Below, piece after piece: positions 34,006-46,556 of a DNA stretch of 64,000 nt (positions are counted from its first letter, which is position 1; the number at the start of each line of letters is the position of its first letter). The translations under genes and the position numbers were made by a program. The notes beneath the pieces were generated by a model, which saw nothing but the letters and a program-made list of their open reading frames with translations, was not told where the DNA came from and made no database searches. This DNA is from Mytilus edulis (taxonomy: Eukaryota > Mollusca > Bivalvia > Mytilida > Mytilidae): the NCBI RefSeq assembly GCF_963676685.1, contig NC_092350.1, positions 44,995,705-45,059,704 of the forward strand, written 5' to 3'.

Positions 34006-36254
34006 ATTGATTGAATAATACATAACTGAAAGGGTGATAAAGCAGATTGGTACCCATCGAAAGAATATTGTCAACATCGGCTTCGGCTGCGACTCATGTT
34101 TTCTCGGGGTAACAATCTGTGCTGTCACCCTCTCAGCTATGTGTGATATTGTTTATTGCGTAAATTCTGTTGTTCTTTTCTTTCTTTTTTATTGAAAGGG
34201 TCTACTTTTGCATTAAGTATACTCAAACATACAAAATGATAGAGCATTTTTCGGGATCTAAATTATACGTTACAAGTATATTAATCGCACATATTTGCAG
34301 GAAATCGAAGCATAAATGTAAAGGAAAGCGGTGTTCACCTACATAAATAATAAATTATACATAGCAAACTTTCTAAGAGCATTTCTGACATACAGCAATC
34401 CTGTAATATCTTTTGTTACATGTACTGCGCACGACGAAAACGTTTGAATGATGATAAAGTCTACACACAGATTAAAACGAACTGGATAGAGCCCAGTTTA
34501 AAATCTATCTATGATATAAGATTTTAGCCTGACCAATCTTCATTGTATACAAGATATAAAAGCAAAACCAGAGATTTTACAATTGTTGACGTCATGAAGA
34601 ATGTCAACCCCTATTCATTAATGTGTTGTACGCTCAATTTTGTGCGCTTCCCATTATAACTTAACACTTCCTGAAATAGTCGTGATTAAATACGATAAAT
34701 AAATATTGCTTTGTGTTGCTAAATGTTTCTGTACAGTGTTTCATGGACTGCAATTTATCTGTTCATCTTGTTTATTATTGGTTTTGATTTGTCTGACATT
34801 CTTAAACGTGTGGTGTTTGGATATATTCTCCCGTTTTTAATTGTTATTTAGAGTAAAACTATGATAATGTGGATAAAAATGCAATTTCTTGGTTTTAAAT
34901 TCCCTTATGCTTAACACTAATAGAGCAGTCTTTGATTACTCTTTTTCTGTTTGGGGGAGGGGTGAGTGCATGAAAGTTTGCTCCTGACAAAGTTTTGGTT
35001 TACCAATATAAGAAGCAGTTATTTAAAATCTTTTTGGTTTTAAAATTTCTTTAAAGCAATTTGTGTTAACAAAATTCCTGATTTTATAATTTGTTCGGTT
35101 ATACAAAGCTTAAATGTTTATTGAATTTAAAGCAGCATTACCAAAATTCGGAAAACATCTGTTACTAGTAGTAAAGTTGTAAGGAAGTGTAGTAAAAAAA
35201 GGTAGAAGAGACATTAACGGCAACTGAACCGAGGGGATCATTACAATTTATCTCAAACATTTCAAAAAGTCTGAAAATAGTAGTTAAGGAAGTACTTGAC
35301 GGTTATTGTGTTGTTGTCGTATCAACCCTCCATTCCTTGACGTTTAAAATAATTCATTAACCTTTTCCTGTCATTCGGTTCATTCAGTTTTGAAATATCT
35401 AGTATTTCAAAGGTTCCATATCATGTGCCTTCTCTTGACATGTTTCTAAGTAAGCACATTTCTAGTATAATGAAAAAGTTCAAGAAGATGACATTTTAAC
35501 AAAATGTCAATTAAAGGCGGCAAATTGATTTTATAAATTAATATTTACTGAAGATGTGATCATTGACTCAAAGTCCTCGTTGTAAACATAACTAATGAAA
35601 TCATTAACATTTACAAAAGCATATTGACTTTTTTAATTTTGAAGATTTCAAAACTGAAAAATGACAGTAGTATTTTGATGATTTGAAAATTCTGACAACA
35701 CTGACTTTTCTAACGTCAAAGATTAATGATACTTTTTAATAACTGTGTAAACATAACAGTTCTTTACATTAAGAAAACAGCACAACGCAGTGTGTTCCTT
35801 CAGTACACGGAAAATAAACATAAAATAATCGGTTTCTTCCCGTTTATATAACTTCGATAATTGTATCACTAATGGTGATTCCGGAATCATACGTAAACTT
35901 GTATGATTTGGTATTAATTTAAAATCCATTTATTCGGGCTTTGAACTTTTTCAATAAGTAATTTTCGCCGTTGTACTAAAGTATTACCTTTGCAATAAAA
36001 GCAGTGTTGGAATAAAGTGTTGATTCGTGCAATTATGTGAATACTTATGAATTCCATCAAAAAGGTCATTTTATACTGGGACTATTCTGGACAACTAGTC
36101 GGTTGCCATATATGCAGCTTAGTTAAGCGATTGATATCGGTCGCTGGACATAGTGTATATGGTATTGCCACGATGACACAAAATGTGTTTCAAATCCTTC
36201 TGAGGGAAGAACAAAGAAAATTTAATGCTTCCGCATCTTTTACACTTGATAAAA
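34006..36254. other. Gene-free AT-rich stretch
   Basis: No supported gene; one CRE-like TGACGTCA at about 34589. Confidence 0.5.
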
Positions 36255-36500
36255 TTGAGAATGGAAATGGGAATATGTCAAAGAGATAACAACCCGATCA
36301 AAGAGCAAATAACAGCCGAAGGCCACCAATGGGTCTTCAATACAGTGAGAAAATCCCGAATCAGCAGGCGTGCTTCAGCTTCCCCCTAAACAAAAACGTT
36401 CAGTGATAATGAACTTCATATTAAACTCCGAAATATATCAAAGAAAATAAATAAAATATCTTACACGACTAACAAAGGCCAGAGGACTGAATTGCAGACG
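36255..36500 (-). repeat. Family A tail (Penelope-like 3' end)
   Basis: Reverse complement of about 5590-5830: GAGAATGGAAATGGGAATAT, GATAACAACCCGATCAAAGA, CAGTGATAATGAACTTCATA and CTAACAAAGGCCAGAGGACT. Confidence 0.8.
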
Positions 36501-37332
36501 AATATTGTAAATATATACATGTATCAAAAGAAATTGACAACATCATAACAAATCGGTGTATTTAGGACCGTAGCAGAAAAAATTTTCAGAATTGATTTTA
36601 TGGAACACAACAGGATAATAAAAAGAATAACAGAACTGATATAATAAATAGACCACAGCAGAAAAGAATTTAATTTTTAGAATGCATGATATAGACAACA
36701 ACAGAAAATAACTAAATTTTAAGAACATACATATGGACAACAGCAGAAAAAATATTCTAAACTCTTTTCTTGTGAAGTTATTGTACAATAATCACTTTTA
36801 AAGTTTACGCTTATGCTGCTTATTCTGTTGTTTGATTTTCACGCAAATAAAATGTTTAGTCTATACCAACTGAGGCAACAACCCATGTAAGAATTAAAAG
36901 CACCATTGACTATTTTTGTCAAATGTAATTTGGACTGATTGCGTTTTATAAATTGACATTTTGGTCAGTCGCTTAATTGTCCGTTTTTTAAAACGTCTTA
37001 TAACCTATATATGATATAAAATAACGTATACATAGACTGTTTTTTTGGCCTTGCAAAACACTAAATAAACATTTGTCGAATTTTGGGGAAATAAATCAAA
37101 CACTATAGTTTGTGTGTGCCCTTACTTGCTTTCAGATGGTTGTGTTGATCCATTCTCTACAGCTTTATAGGGCTAATGAAAGCTTTATATAAGCAATATT
37201 AATTATTCTTTATAAGCAATATTAATTATTCTTAAGAATTATTTTCAACTGGGAACAGTATATATATTTAGTCAATATATATGTTCCTGTTTTCACTTAA
37301 ACAAACTTTGTGGTTTTGGTGCTCGACGCGTT
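36501..37332. other. Non-coding stretch with weak repeats
   Basis: 36560-36770 holds loosely repeated CAGCAGAAAA..TTTTAGAA units on the plus strand, whose reverse frame looks like a hydrophobic protein but is judged an artefact. GCAATATTAATTATTCTT is tandemly duplicated at about 37193-37234. Confidence 0.4.
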
Positions 37333-37734
37333 TTATGTTCTTGATTTTCCAAATTCTTGATACGCGAAGGTACCTGATAACATTGGAAATTTACATGACT
37401 TTGTATTGTTGAAACTACCAAAAATTTTGAATGCTTTATTAATAAAACTTTTGAACAATTGCATGATATTCCGGGAAAACGAGTCAAACACATTGGAATT
37501 AACTTCACAACGAAATGAGCTGTAACTTTCACATAATGACAAATAAAAAAACTTTTGTTTTAAATCCTATTTTTTTCACTTTAGAGTTAATAGTTGATGT
37601 ACTTCATGTGATAAAAAAAGCTAAATAGAATTATAGAAAAATAATTACCTTGATAATAACGAGTTTAATGGTACTCCGGTCACAAGGCAGCAAAGTCCAG
37701 CACAGAAGACAATAAATACAAATCTATGTTTCAT
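37333..37734 (-). CDS. Putative two-exon gene for a 90-aa secreted protein
   Basis: Exon 1 is 37734-37649 (ATG start): MKHRF, then a hydrophobic run VFIVFCAGLCCLVTG typical of a signal peptide, then VPLNSLLS. It ends at AG followed by the donor GTAATT. Exon 2 is 37519-37333, entered through the acceptor TTACAG with a T-rich tract about 20-30 nt upstream. The 86 and 187 nt add to 273 nt, exactly 91 codons with the TAA stop, so the phases agree. The mature part would have two Cys (33 and 71) bracketing a basic, aromatic-rich, possibly amphipathic segment (residues 39-65) and one NNT glycosylation sequon. An alternative donor (TCAGGTACC) lies inside exon 2, so further exons are possible. I do not recognise the family. 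The intron of 129 bp is short for a bivalve. Without transcript data this stays a prediction. Confidence 0.45.
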
Positions 37735-37863
37735 TATTATATGTCCGGGCACCTTGAAGTTGGGATACCCACAAACTCACTGGCAGTTAGCAACAGATAA
37801 AGCTGGTACCCGTATTCAGAATGTAATGATTGATTTCAACCCGGTATCAGTTTTAAGCACTGT

Positions 37864-37874
37864 CTTATAGTTCC
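37864..37874 (-). promoter_or_regulatory. Possible TATA element upstream of the secreted-protein gene
   Basis: The minus strand reads CTATAAGA about 130 nt upstream of the proposed ATG. This would allow a 5' leader of roughly 100 nt. It is a weak motif in AT-rich DNA. Confidence 0.25.
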
Positions 37875-37879
37875 TCTCT

Positions 37880-39280
37880 AGATGTCAATAAGATTGCAAA
37901 CGTGTAAATTGGTAAATTTATACCATAAATAATTTGACCGTGTCGACGTCAGCTACTACTCCTATCAATGTTAAGCCGTAGGATCATTTGATTATAATAA
38001 ATGCTACATTCAAATCATGTATTTAACAATGTAATTTATTCTCTGAACATCGCCTATCAATTAGCGATTAATTCCTTCTTTCCGGCGTTTCTTCACCGTT
38101 TCCGATTTGTAGATTTAACTTTTAATGGAGATTGCACAGAAGAGATGGACAATATTCATTACAAAACATGGTCTTCTGATGTTAATTAATGACAATTGAG
38201 GGCACGAGCTTGTTGCTGTTACTATTTATGTGATTAATACAATCAAAATGTATTAGAAAAAGAGTTATATCGGGACATGTATCTAAACATAATATCCGAG
38301 GAGTTCAGGACACCAAACGTTACGTAATTGTTTTAAATTATATTTGATAATTCAACAGCCATTAGAAAACGATCGTACACGTGCTTCCCTGTTGAGATTT
38401 CCATTAAATAGTTGCATGTGAAACGACAGTTAAAAATTGTCCTAATTGACTTAACACTTCCTCTTAAAAGGTAAAATAATTTAGGTTTATAGTTCGAGTT
38501 TTTAAGCATCAGATTTGAATTCGATTTTACATTGAACAATTTTTAAAACATACCCATTATAATTGCATAATTCAGATGTTTGCTATGCTGAACAATGTCA
38601 TAACATTAAATTTCATTCAATCATTAAAAAGTAAACGTGTATACGTCCCATTACTTCTTGTTTAAAAGAAAATCTTTTGAAATGACATTTGTACCTCAGG
38701 AAATTTGTTAAAACCACTTCGTAAACGTAAAATAGCAATACATATGATAGTATGCAATACAATAAGATTGCTCAAAACATATGTATTGGCTGTTCTATCG
38801 AGTTAAGGCCATTTTGGTTTTAAAGCTCTCAAAACATTTGTTTGTTTCACATTAGACACGCTTTGCCCCGAGTGAACCTGACGAAGGTTATTCAAACGTT
38901 ATTCAAGAAATACGGGAAGTTTTTACAGAAATCAGTCAGATGCATTTTCTGTAGTATGAAAGGACGTACGCAAGTAATCATTAAAACACAAGCTTAGGTA
39001 TCATTTGGTTGTGATAACAGGGAAACGTCCATGATCTAGACGTGGTCACATGACACGTCCAGGATCTAGTGGTCACATGACACGGCTGGAATGGTGACAA
39101 GGATTATATTTCATTGAGAGTTCATACTTTCTAATTTCTGGAATAGAACATCTGAGAAGATGCCAATTAAGCAACCGAATCAATAAATCGGACGAAAAAC
39201 AAACAACAACATGAACAAAAAAACCAACAGACAAAATATACAACACCGATTGATCTATAAGCTACACGAATTCCATTCTG
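37880..39280. other. Gene-free stretch
   Basis: No supported gene. At 39025-39081 a 30-bp unit beginning ACGTCC and containing GGTCACATGAC is present twice in tandem. Confidence 0.45.
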
Positions 39281-39285
39281 ACTAA

Positions 39286-39570
39286 GGGAGCTACCATTTG
39301 ATTTTTATGGGGGGCTAGGATGAAATTTGAAAAAAAATAGGCAGGACAGGAGTTTTGAGTAAAAAAAAAGGCAGGATAAGCAACTTGGTAAAAAAAAAGG
39401 CAGGATGACAACTTGTGTAAAAAAAGTCAGGATAAACTAGTAAAAAAAAAAGGCAGGACCGAATAGAGTAAAGAATAAAAAGGCAGGACAGGGATTACAA
39501 CTAAAAAAAAAGCAGGACAACTTTTTTCATCCTAGCCCCCCGCCCCCCTAAAAATCAAATGGTAGCTCCC
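39286..39570. mobile_element. 285-bp Harbinger-like MITE with internal short repeats
   Basis: The terminal inverted repeats are about 40 bp (GGGAGCTACCATTTGATTTT against its complement before 39570, then GGCTAGGATGAAA against TTTCATCCTAGCC). TAA flanks both ends (39283-39285 and 39571-39573), matching the 3-bp TWA duplications of PIF/Harbinger elements. The interior consists of about six imperfect units of TAAAAAAAAAGGCAGGA with spacers of 15-25 bp. No protein is encoded. Confidence 0.8.
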
Positions 39571-39573
39571 TAA

Positions 39574-41050
39574 GGAATGAAATTAGTTCTCCATTGAGGC
39601 AAGATCAACAGTTTCTGCTCCACGTATGAAACCCATCATGTTATCTTTATTAGAATGCGTTAAATAGTCATTGATCTGATGATTGTGCATAAGGAAATCG
39701 AGATTCTCATTGTATTAGTTTTAAAACATTGCAAAATTCATAAACCATTAGAACATCTTAGTTATCTAACCTAAAACTTAACAGAAGTATGAATTCAAAT
39801 AAAAACATGTTTTATTTATTAAAAAAAAGAATATACAAGAGTATTACAGTTAGAAACAGCTCAGGCAGAATCAGGATTATTTTATATTTTATATTAAAAT
39901 TGTCATTTTCGTTTTCTTTTGACATCTATAGCTTAAAGTCATCAGACATGGCGAAAAGCAAGTAAACTGGTTGACATAGAACAATTTCGAATTATCAAAA
40001 ACAGAATGTAAAATCAAACCATGTATTTATATATACACGTATATATATATACCATTCAATTGATGTAATGTCGTGTACTTCTATATAATTCTGCATTTTT
40101 TAGACAATTTCAAGTTTATTTACAATATTGCTTTTATCGTACCAGCAGAACGGTTGGTGTGAATTACATGTGCACTTTATTAAAGGTTCTTTGGTACTTG
40201 TTTTGATATGAACAATCATTAGAACATAAAACTGGGTTCATATCAGCTCCCATTGATAATCACTTATATTGTAAGAAAACATATCACTTATAAAAAAAAC
40301 TAAGAAAAAGGTTGCACGGTTCAATATTTGTTGAAAAAGAAGTTATTATTTCAATGAGATTGCGTTGTTTATTTTGCATCAATGTACTCATTTTATTACT
40401 GATACGTTATTAAGTTTCTTTTCAAAATTAAATTTGAAATGTTGAAACATTTCCCCCAAGAGGTTACCCGATTGAAGGTTCCTTGCCACAGTGTATCAAG
40501 TTCTATTCAGTACCGTTTAAGTGTATGTTTGTTAATATTATTTCTGTAATTTTCAATTCAAGTCAATCAGTTTGTAACATAAACTAATTCATCTGAAAAT
40601 AAATCACTATTTTCTAGTCATTCATTATTCGATCGTTTGCTGTAAACACATAAAATTGACATCTGCTGCAATTATGTTTACTTTCTAGAACGGAAAGTTC
40701 TAACTCAGTCATGTCTTTTAACTTGGGTTTGGGTCAAATGACTAAACTATATATGCCAAGCCCAAATGTGTTTTTTGAATAGCAGAAAGGTGAATGGTTG
40801 TTTTCGTCTCGTAAGCACGAAATGACAACTCTTTACTCTGACTGGGCGAAACATAAACCCAAAAATTATCAACATGCAAGGATATCTAAGCTTATTTTTA
40901 TTTCTATTCACAAAGTTGTCGCGTTTCCTATCATTTCTAAGTAAATATTTCACAACTTCGGATTTTTTAATAGTACATTAGGTTAAGACTTTTTCACAAA
41001 ACATTTTCATTTTACGTCGGCCAATATTGTACTTTGACCTAATATGTGTT
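39574..41050. other. Gene-free AT-rich stretch
   Basis: No supported gene; (TA)-rich microsatellite at about 40026-40054. Confidence 0.5.
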
Positions 41051-41054
41051 TTTA

Positions 41055-41100
41055 CACAATGAGACTTGAATGGAGAGTTGTCTCATTGGCCTACTTATTT
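41055..41100 (+). repeat. Family B scrap
   Basis: GACTTGAATGGAGAGTTGTC and TCATTGGCC match the family B end region. Confidence 0.6.
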
Positions 41101-41870
41101 CTTTTGTTATGAAGTATGTTGAAAAAAAAATCATTTGTTCCAACTTAGATGATGAAGAACAATCGACATAAAAAATAGTTGTTTCAGTGTAAAATGAAGA
41201 AAAAAAAATATGATAAGCCGTTTTAACTTTTAGATGGTTCAAGAACTTGGTGATGTCTAAGGACAAAATAAGAGTCAATTGTCAATCCGATATCACGTGC
41301 TATTTAATCAATAGATGTATCGTATCAACGTATTGTATAGGAGTCATACGGCGCGTGTCACATGTTGATTAGGATAAATTATGGTTACCCGTTCGGAGCA
41401 CATGATTTATCTTTCGAAGGTTCATGTTCTTATCAACGGGTGTACCATTACTTTAAGTAATTATCACTAAAACATCTCCTAACTTACAAAGGTGTATTTA
41501 ACTTAGTTGCTATGGATATTAATGATATAATAATCTCCCAGATGAAATGTACTTGTACTAGTAAGCCAGATAATATGTAATGCTGAATTATTAACAAGTA
41601 TATTACCCAACTACGCAAAATATTGGTTATCGTGGCTTTGCGATAGCCGGGGTGTCTTCCTCAATCCTGGATTTTGAAATAGCAGATACAAATCGGTCAA
41701 GATCTTAAACAAAAGGTGCAAATTTAGAGAGTAGATATGTAATTCTAGCGTAAGACTTTCCATGTTAAAATTTTTGTCATCTTAATTTTACGGCTTTTTT
41801 TCACCAAAAAAAATGAATGTTACTGTTTGATTCATTTTTTTCTCGAACTTTGTCTCACAAGCGGAGATAC

Positions 41871-42035
41871 TGAACTAGTATATATTTGTTTAGGGGCCAG
41901 TTGAAGGACGCCTCCAGTTGCGGGAATTTCTCGCTACATTGAAGACCTGTTGGTGACCTTCTGATGTTGTTTTTTTCTATGGTCGGGTTGTTGTCTCTTT
42001 GGCACATTCCCCATTTCCATTCTCAATTTTATAAC
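41871..42035 (+). repeat. Family A tail (Penelope-like 3' end)
   Basis: Nearly identical to 5672-5830: CTGAACTAGTATATATTTGT, GGGGCCAGTTGAAGGACGCC and GGTCGGGTTGTTGTCTCTTT. It begins exactly where several other copies begin, and is the least diverged copy, so probably recent. Confidence 0.9.
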
Positions 42036-43599
42036 TCAGATAAAGTATCTCAATAAATTAATGTGTTGTGAATTTACATATTTTATAACGTAGCAAGAAA
42101 ATCGTCAAGACATATTGTGTTCTTTTTCTTATCTAAAATTATATTATTAGAGCTATCTTCTCGTATTCCTACCTAAAATTATATGGTGTAATTTTCTTTT
42201 TATCACCCAAAATTAGGTTTTCCATGCACCGGTTTTCCATGCACAAAAAAAATACGAAATCTAACAATTTGCACAACCTGTAAGGTGAAAAAAAGCCCAG
42301 TAACCCCATTTTTTTTTAAAGATTACAGTTAGACAATTTTTTCAAAAATACTTTGGATTTTATTGTAGAACCCTCTACCTTTTTAATACATCTATTTACC
42401 GAACAAAACCCCATTCGCGACATCATCTCGACTTTCCGTGCCCATCCACTGTAAAATAAAATATAAGAAACAGCGAAGATGTTCAATGAACCAAACATGA
42501 AAGGAAGTCTGTAATTGTAAGAACCCTTTGTTTAGTGGTTACGTCGCAGCACAGTCATTCCCGTCATTGTCTGAGGGCAGAAATGTCGTATTTTAAATCA
42601 AATTTCTGTAAAAAGAAATCTTTCGCTTTGTTCTCTTGTCTAATCCATGTAACCAATCCCTATAATATTAGTAAATATATTGACACGAATCTAATTATTT
42701 TAATCTTGGTACTATCAAGATGAATTGTAGATATTGTCCGGAATAATCAAATCAGCACCGGATAGGATCCCAAACATTATAATTGGTATGATTGTCGTAG
42801 GAAATCTCTATTCATTTGTATCGTTCAATTATGAAAAAGGATAAGTATGTAATTATTTGCATCAAAATGAAAAATGTCGTGTCACCACATGGCCAAAATA
42901 GCATATTGAATATGAACATTTTATAAATGTTTTGTAAACGTACAATTTAAAAACTAACTTGGCGATTACCATAAAATGTACGAATAAGGAAACTGAAAAG
43001 AAAGATAGACTATATTTCATACTTTATTCTTATATATTATTCAGTGAATGTCTGTCAAACCGGCAACATTAGGATATGACTTATTACCGCAATAGTATAC
43101 TTAATCAAAGATACAATGTAGTAGTACATGAAAACTTTTACCACACTCTAGCCTGTGACCTTTTATGTCTCCATTAAATAAACCCACTGATTAAAATCGA
43201 TCAACGGTATATTTTTGAGAAAATCTTCAGAACTTAAAAGCTAGTAAAACCAAAACCAATCCGTTCAAAACATAATTGTGTTCGAACAAAACAGACAAAA
43301 AATTAAAACTAATTTCAATTTTCCTATTATAAACTCCCTTTTTTGGGGAACGGTGATGTTCCTCCCGATGTGTATTGTATATATTAAAAAAAAAGAATAT
43401 GTGGTTCGATTGCCAATTGCTCATTTGTTCGGTTTATCGGAACTCTTATTCTAATAAAGCTGATTTTAATGAGCGTAGCCTAGTTTTAGCTGTGACAAAT
43501 GTTACTTTTACATGGTTTTATTTTATTTACTAAGTTGATACATTCGTATACTTTGTGTATTACAATTTGTGTTTACGTCATGCTTCAACTATGTCTATT
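42036..43599. other. Gene-free AT-rich stretch
   Basis: No supported gene or repeat recognised. Confidence 0.5.
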
Positions 43600-44830
43600 T
43601 ATATATGTAGGACTCTAAAGTGCGATGACACTCTAAAGCGCGATGGTCACGCTAAAGTGCGATGGTCCACGCTAAAGTACGATGGTGTACCACGCTAAAG
43701 TGCGATGGTCTACGCCAAAGTACGATGGTCTTCGCTAAAGTGCGATGGTCCACGCTAAAGTACGATGGTGTACCACGCTAAAGTGCGATGGTTGTTTGTT
43801 TGCTAAAGTACGATCGAATATCACGCTAAAGTGCGATATATAGACCAAAAAGGTAAAGTATGCTATGGTTTTACAACATATGTGATAGGCTTCATAATGT
43901 GCCGGTAGGCTTCAGTGATTGTTTCTGAATTTAAAAGACCGACCACGTGATAATTGTTAAAATGGTAATTTAGGTGTGACCAAAATCTATATATCCTGTG
44001 TATGATTTTTTTTTAAATTTGGGCGTATCAATTTTTTATTTTTTTTTATAATTGGCGTAGCTTGCAGGTCACAGGCAGTCTATCCCTTATGTGAACATCT
44101 CCCCTTAAAGTCGTCGTCGTAAATTACAAATACATAATTCGTTCATTGTGTAACATTTATTTGTTTAAATCTTAATTTAAATCAGAGAGAAATACAATGT
44201 TCTCCGAGCTTTCTCCTATTTCTTAATGAGTACACACACAGGTTGTATTTTCCTACATTATGTACAAACTAAATAAATGTTTTAGCGGACAATTTATGAT
44301 TTACGCAAGAAACATGTACCTAAATTTTAACGACTTTAATATTCAATAAAATCGACAATATGTTAACGGGGACCGCAAAGAAAACTGCAACATAAACAAT
44401 GATTTCAATGTATCCGTTAGCTTCTAATAAAAACAAGATAAAGAATACTTATGCGTATACTTTGGTACATGTATCTGTATATAGTAAAATGATCGTCTGC
44501 AGGACACAAGTCCTTCTTCCGGCACCCGAAAAAAACATTTGCCTCAGCCGACAAAGCACGGTTAACATGGTTAAGTTTAAATTAAGTAAGTCATTGACAT
44601 TTGGTTTATAGTTGTTAATCAAATATTCTACATTCATCTTTCGGCTTTCTCATTTATTTTGTAGAAACGACAGTGCACGTCATAATCCATAGTACGTTTT
44701 TACGTCTACACTTTCACGGACCATCGCACTAAAGCGTGTGTAGGCATCGCACTTTAACGGAGGCCATCGCACTTTAGAGTGACCATCGTACTTTAGCGTC
44801 CACATCGCACTTTAGAGTCCTACATATATA
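43600..44830. mobile_element. 1.23-kb fold-back element with repeat-array arms
   Basis: A 28-bp perfect terminal inverted repeat (ATGTAGGACTCTAAAGTGCG and flanking bases) lies at 43600-43627 and 44803-44830. Each terminus continues inward as tandem copies of a unit like CGCTAAAGTGCGATGGTC. The left arm has about twelve units to 43850; the right arm has about five, inverted, from 44720. Some units carry TACGATGG instead of TGCGATGG. The interior (43850-44700) has no recognisable gene; the 70-codon frame at 44399 shows no protein character. Inverted arrays of subterminal repeats are typical of fold-back or certain MULE/hAT-type non-autonomous elements. The transposase source is unknown. Confidence 0.8.
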
Positions 44831-45824
44831 CTGTTTTGTCTTGTATAAACTCAGTAGCGCTGGTATAGTCAATAAATACGAGTAAACATGTCCGACTTAA
44901 AAGCTTTTTTGCATTGTTTGTTGAATGTTGAATTAAAAATGCAGTTGAAAAAATGTATTTGGTATGCCATACGTCTTTTATTTTAGTACCGTTATCCATT
45001 GTTTTTTTATGTATATTAATAGACTTACTTATAGCTTCTATTCTAAAGAAATACCCATATAATCCGCATCACATTTTTTATTTAAAAAATACAAAACATT
45101 GAATATAATATAAAGCATACTTAAACTTTATAATTGCATGTTGTCTTAATTATAAACTTTTTACATTTAGTTTATTTCGATCTCTATTGTAGGTTCAACG
45201 AATATTTGCATTGGTGAAATTGAAAAAAAATAACTTAACACAGTTTTTTTTTATATTGGAATTATACAAATATTTGAACTTTACAAAAGAATGTATGGTA
45301 GAGAGGATCGGTTTCGTTCAAAGGAAACAGTACTTTTCTAATACAACCGACCTATTTTTCTTGACTTAATTCAAACAAACAAAAAGAAGCATTCTAAAAC
45401 AATGAACACAGATAAAATGTTTATGTGTTTATTATAATAGAAGTTATTTTTACAGCAAACTTAATTCTAATTACATATAAGAAGCTTACCAGGTATGTAC
45501 AAATTAAAAGGTCGTAATAAATATGAATGGAACCAAGAATTGATTTATTTTCATCAATGATCATCAAATATGTTGAATTATATAGTTGGTAAATACCCAA
45601 ACAACTGATATTGAAAACATGGTAATATTATCGAATATGGTACGTATTCCAGTGCGCCTGCACGACAAGTGTTTCTGTGGAAAACTTTAGCACGTACGGT
45701 CCAAACGGGGGTCAAAATCAAATGTTTAAGAAAGCCAAATCGAATATAAAACGTTTGAAAGCATCAAAGCCAAAAAGAGTCTTACTTGACAGAACAAAAC
45801 GGTCGTCCAAGTTCAACTTAGAAT
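44831..45824. other. Gene-free AT-rich stretch
   Basis: No supported gene. 45640-45820 is less AT-rich than its surroundings and open in one frame, but shows no recognisable domain. Confidence 0.4.
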
Positions 45825-45905
45825 TGAGGATGGAAATAGGGTATATATGTCAAATAGACAACAATACAACCAAAGAGCAGATAACAGCCGAAGGTAGTCT
45901 GTAGG
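45825..45905 (-). repeat. Family A tail fragment
   Basis: TTGAGGATGGAAATAGGGTA, GACAACAATACAACCAAAGA and GCAGATAACAGCCGAAGG are the reverse complement of the last 80 bp of the Penelope-like tail. Confidence 0.7.
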
Positions 45906-46394
45906 AGTTGCAATCTTAGTTTTAGTATGATTACATAATTTGAAAAAAAATTGTACCTGTATTCAACTAAATGAACTGAAAGTTTTAATATTAAAGATTG
46001 CGAACTCAGTGCAAAAGTTGACAATAATTACATGCAATACAATGATTAGCAAACTGATTTCCAATTTCATAGTTTGGCGCACAAGAATGTCTGTTAAACT
46101 GCCGATTCTTATGGGTAATTTTACTGTTCATATATAATGCACGAAATTAGAATAACCTGAGTTGAATCCATTGTTTCAATGATGATCCATTAATACAGAG
46201 TTTCGATTGACATATTGGAAAGTATTACCAAAAAAATGCTCTTTCAGTTTCTCACTTTGTACTTATAAATAAGTACGGTGTTGGTTGAATATTCATTCTT
46301 TTAATAAGTCATGAAGTAAAAATTGTCTATATTTCTTGTAGACGATGGTGTGGTAGTTTATTTTAGAGTGTAACTAAAAAGAAATACACTAATC

Positions 46395-46500
46395 AAAGAT
46401 AGATGTGGTTTGAGTGCCAATTAGGCTAATCTCCGTCCAAGTTAAAATTTGTAAAAAGTAAACCATTATCCAGCATTATAGGTCAAAGTACCTTATCAAA
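46395..46500 (-). repeat. Family B tail, diverged
   Basis: AGATGTGGTTTGAGTGCCAA, AATCTCCGTCCAAG and ATTATAGGTCAAAGTACC are degenerate matches to the family B end. Confidence 0.65.
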
Positions 46501-46556
46501 GAGTAATTTGGTTTGATTGAACAAAATACTATTTTAATTTCAGTATTTCATTTTTT

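Noticed and set aside
36543-36788. Minus-strand 81-codon frame rich in Phe/Leu/Ser resembling a membrane protein
   Set aside because: It reads through loosely repeated AGCAGAAAA units; the hydrophobicity follows from base composition.
45677-45825. Basic Lys/Arg-rich open frame (MFKKAKSNIKRLKAS..) as a possible exon
   Set aside because: Start codon is GTG, no domain is recognisable, and the frame runs into a family A repeat; could be re-examined with transcript data.
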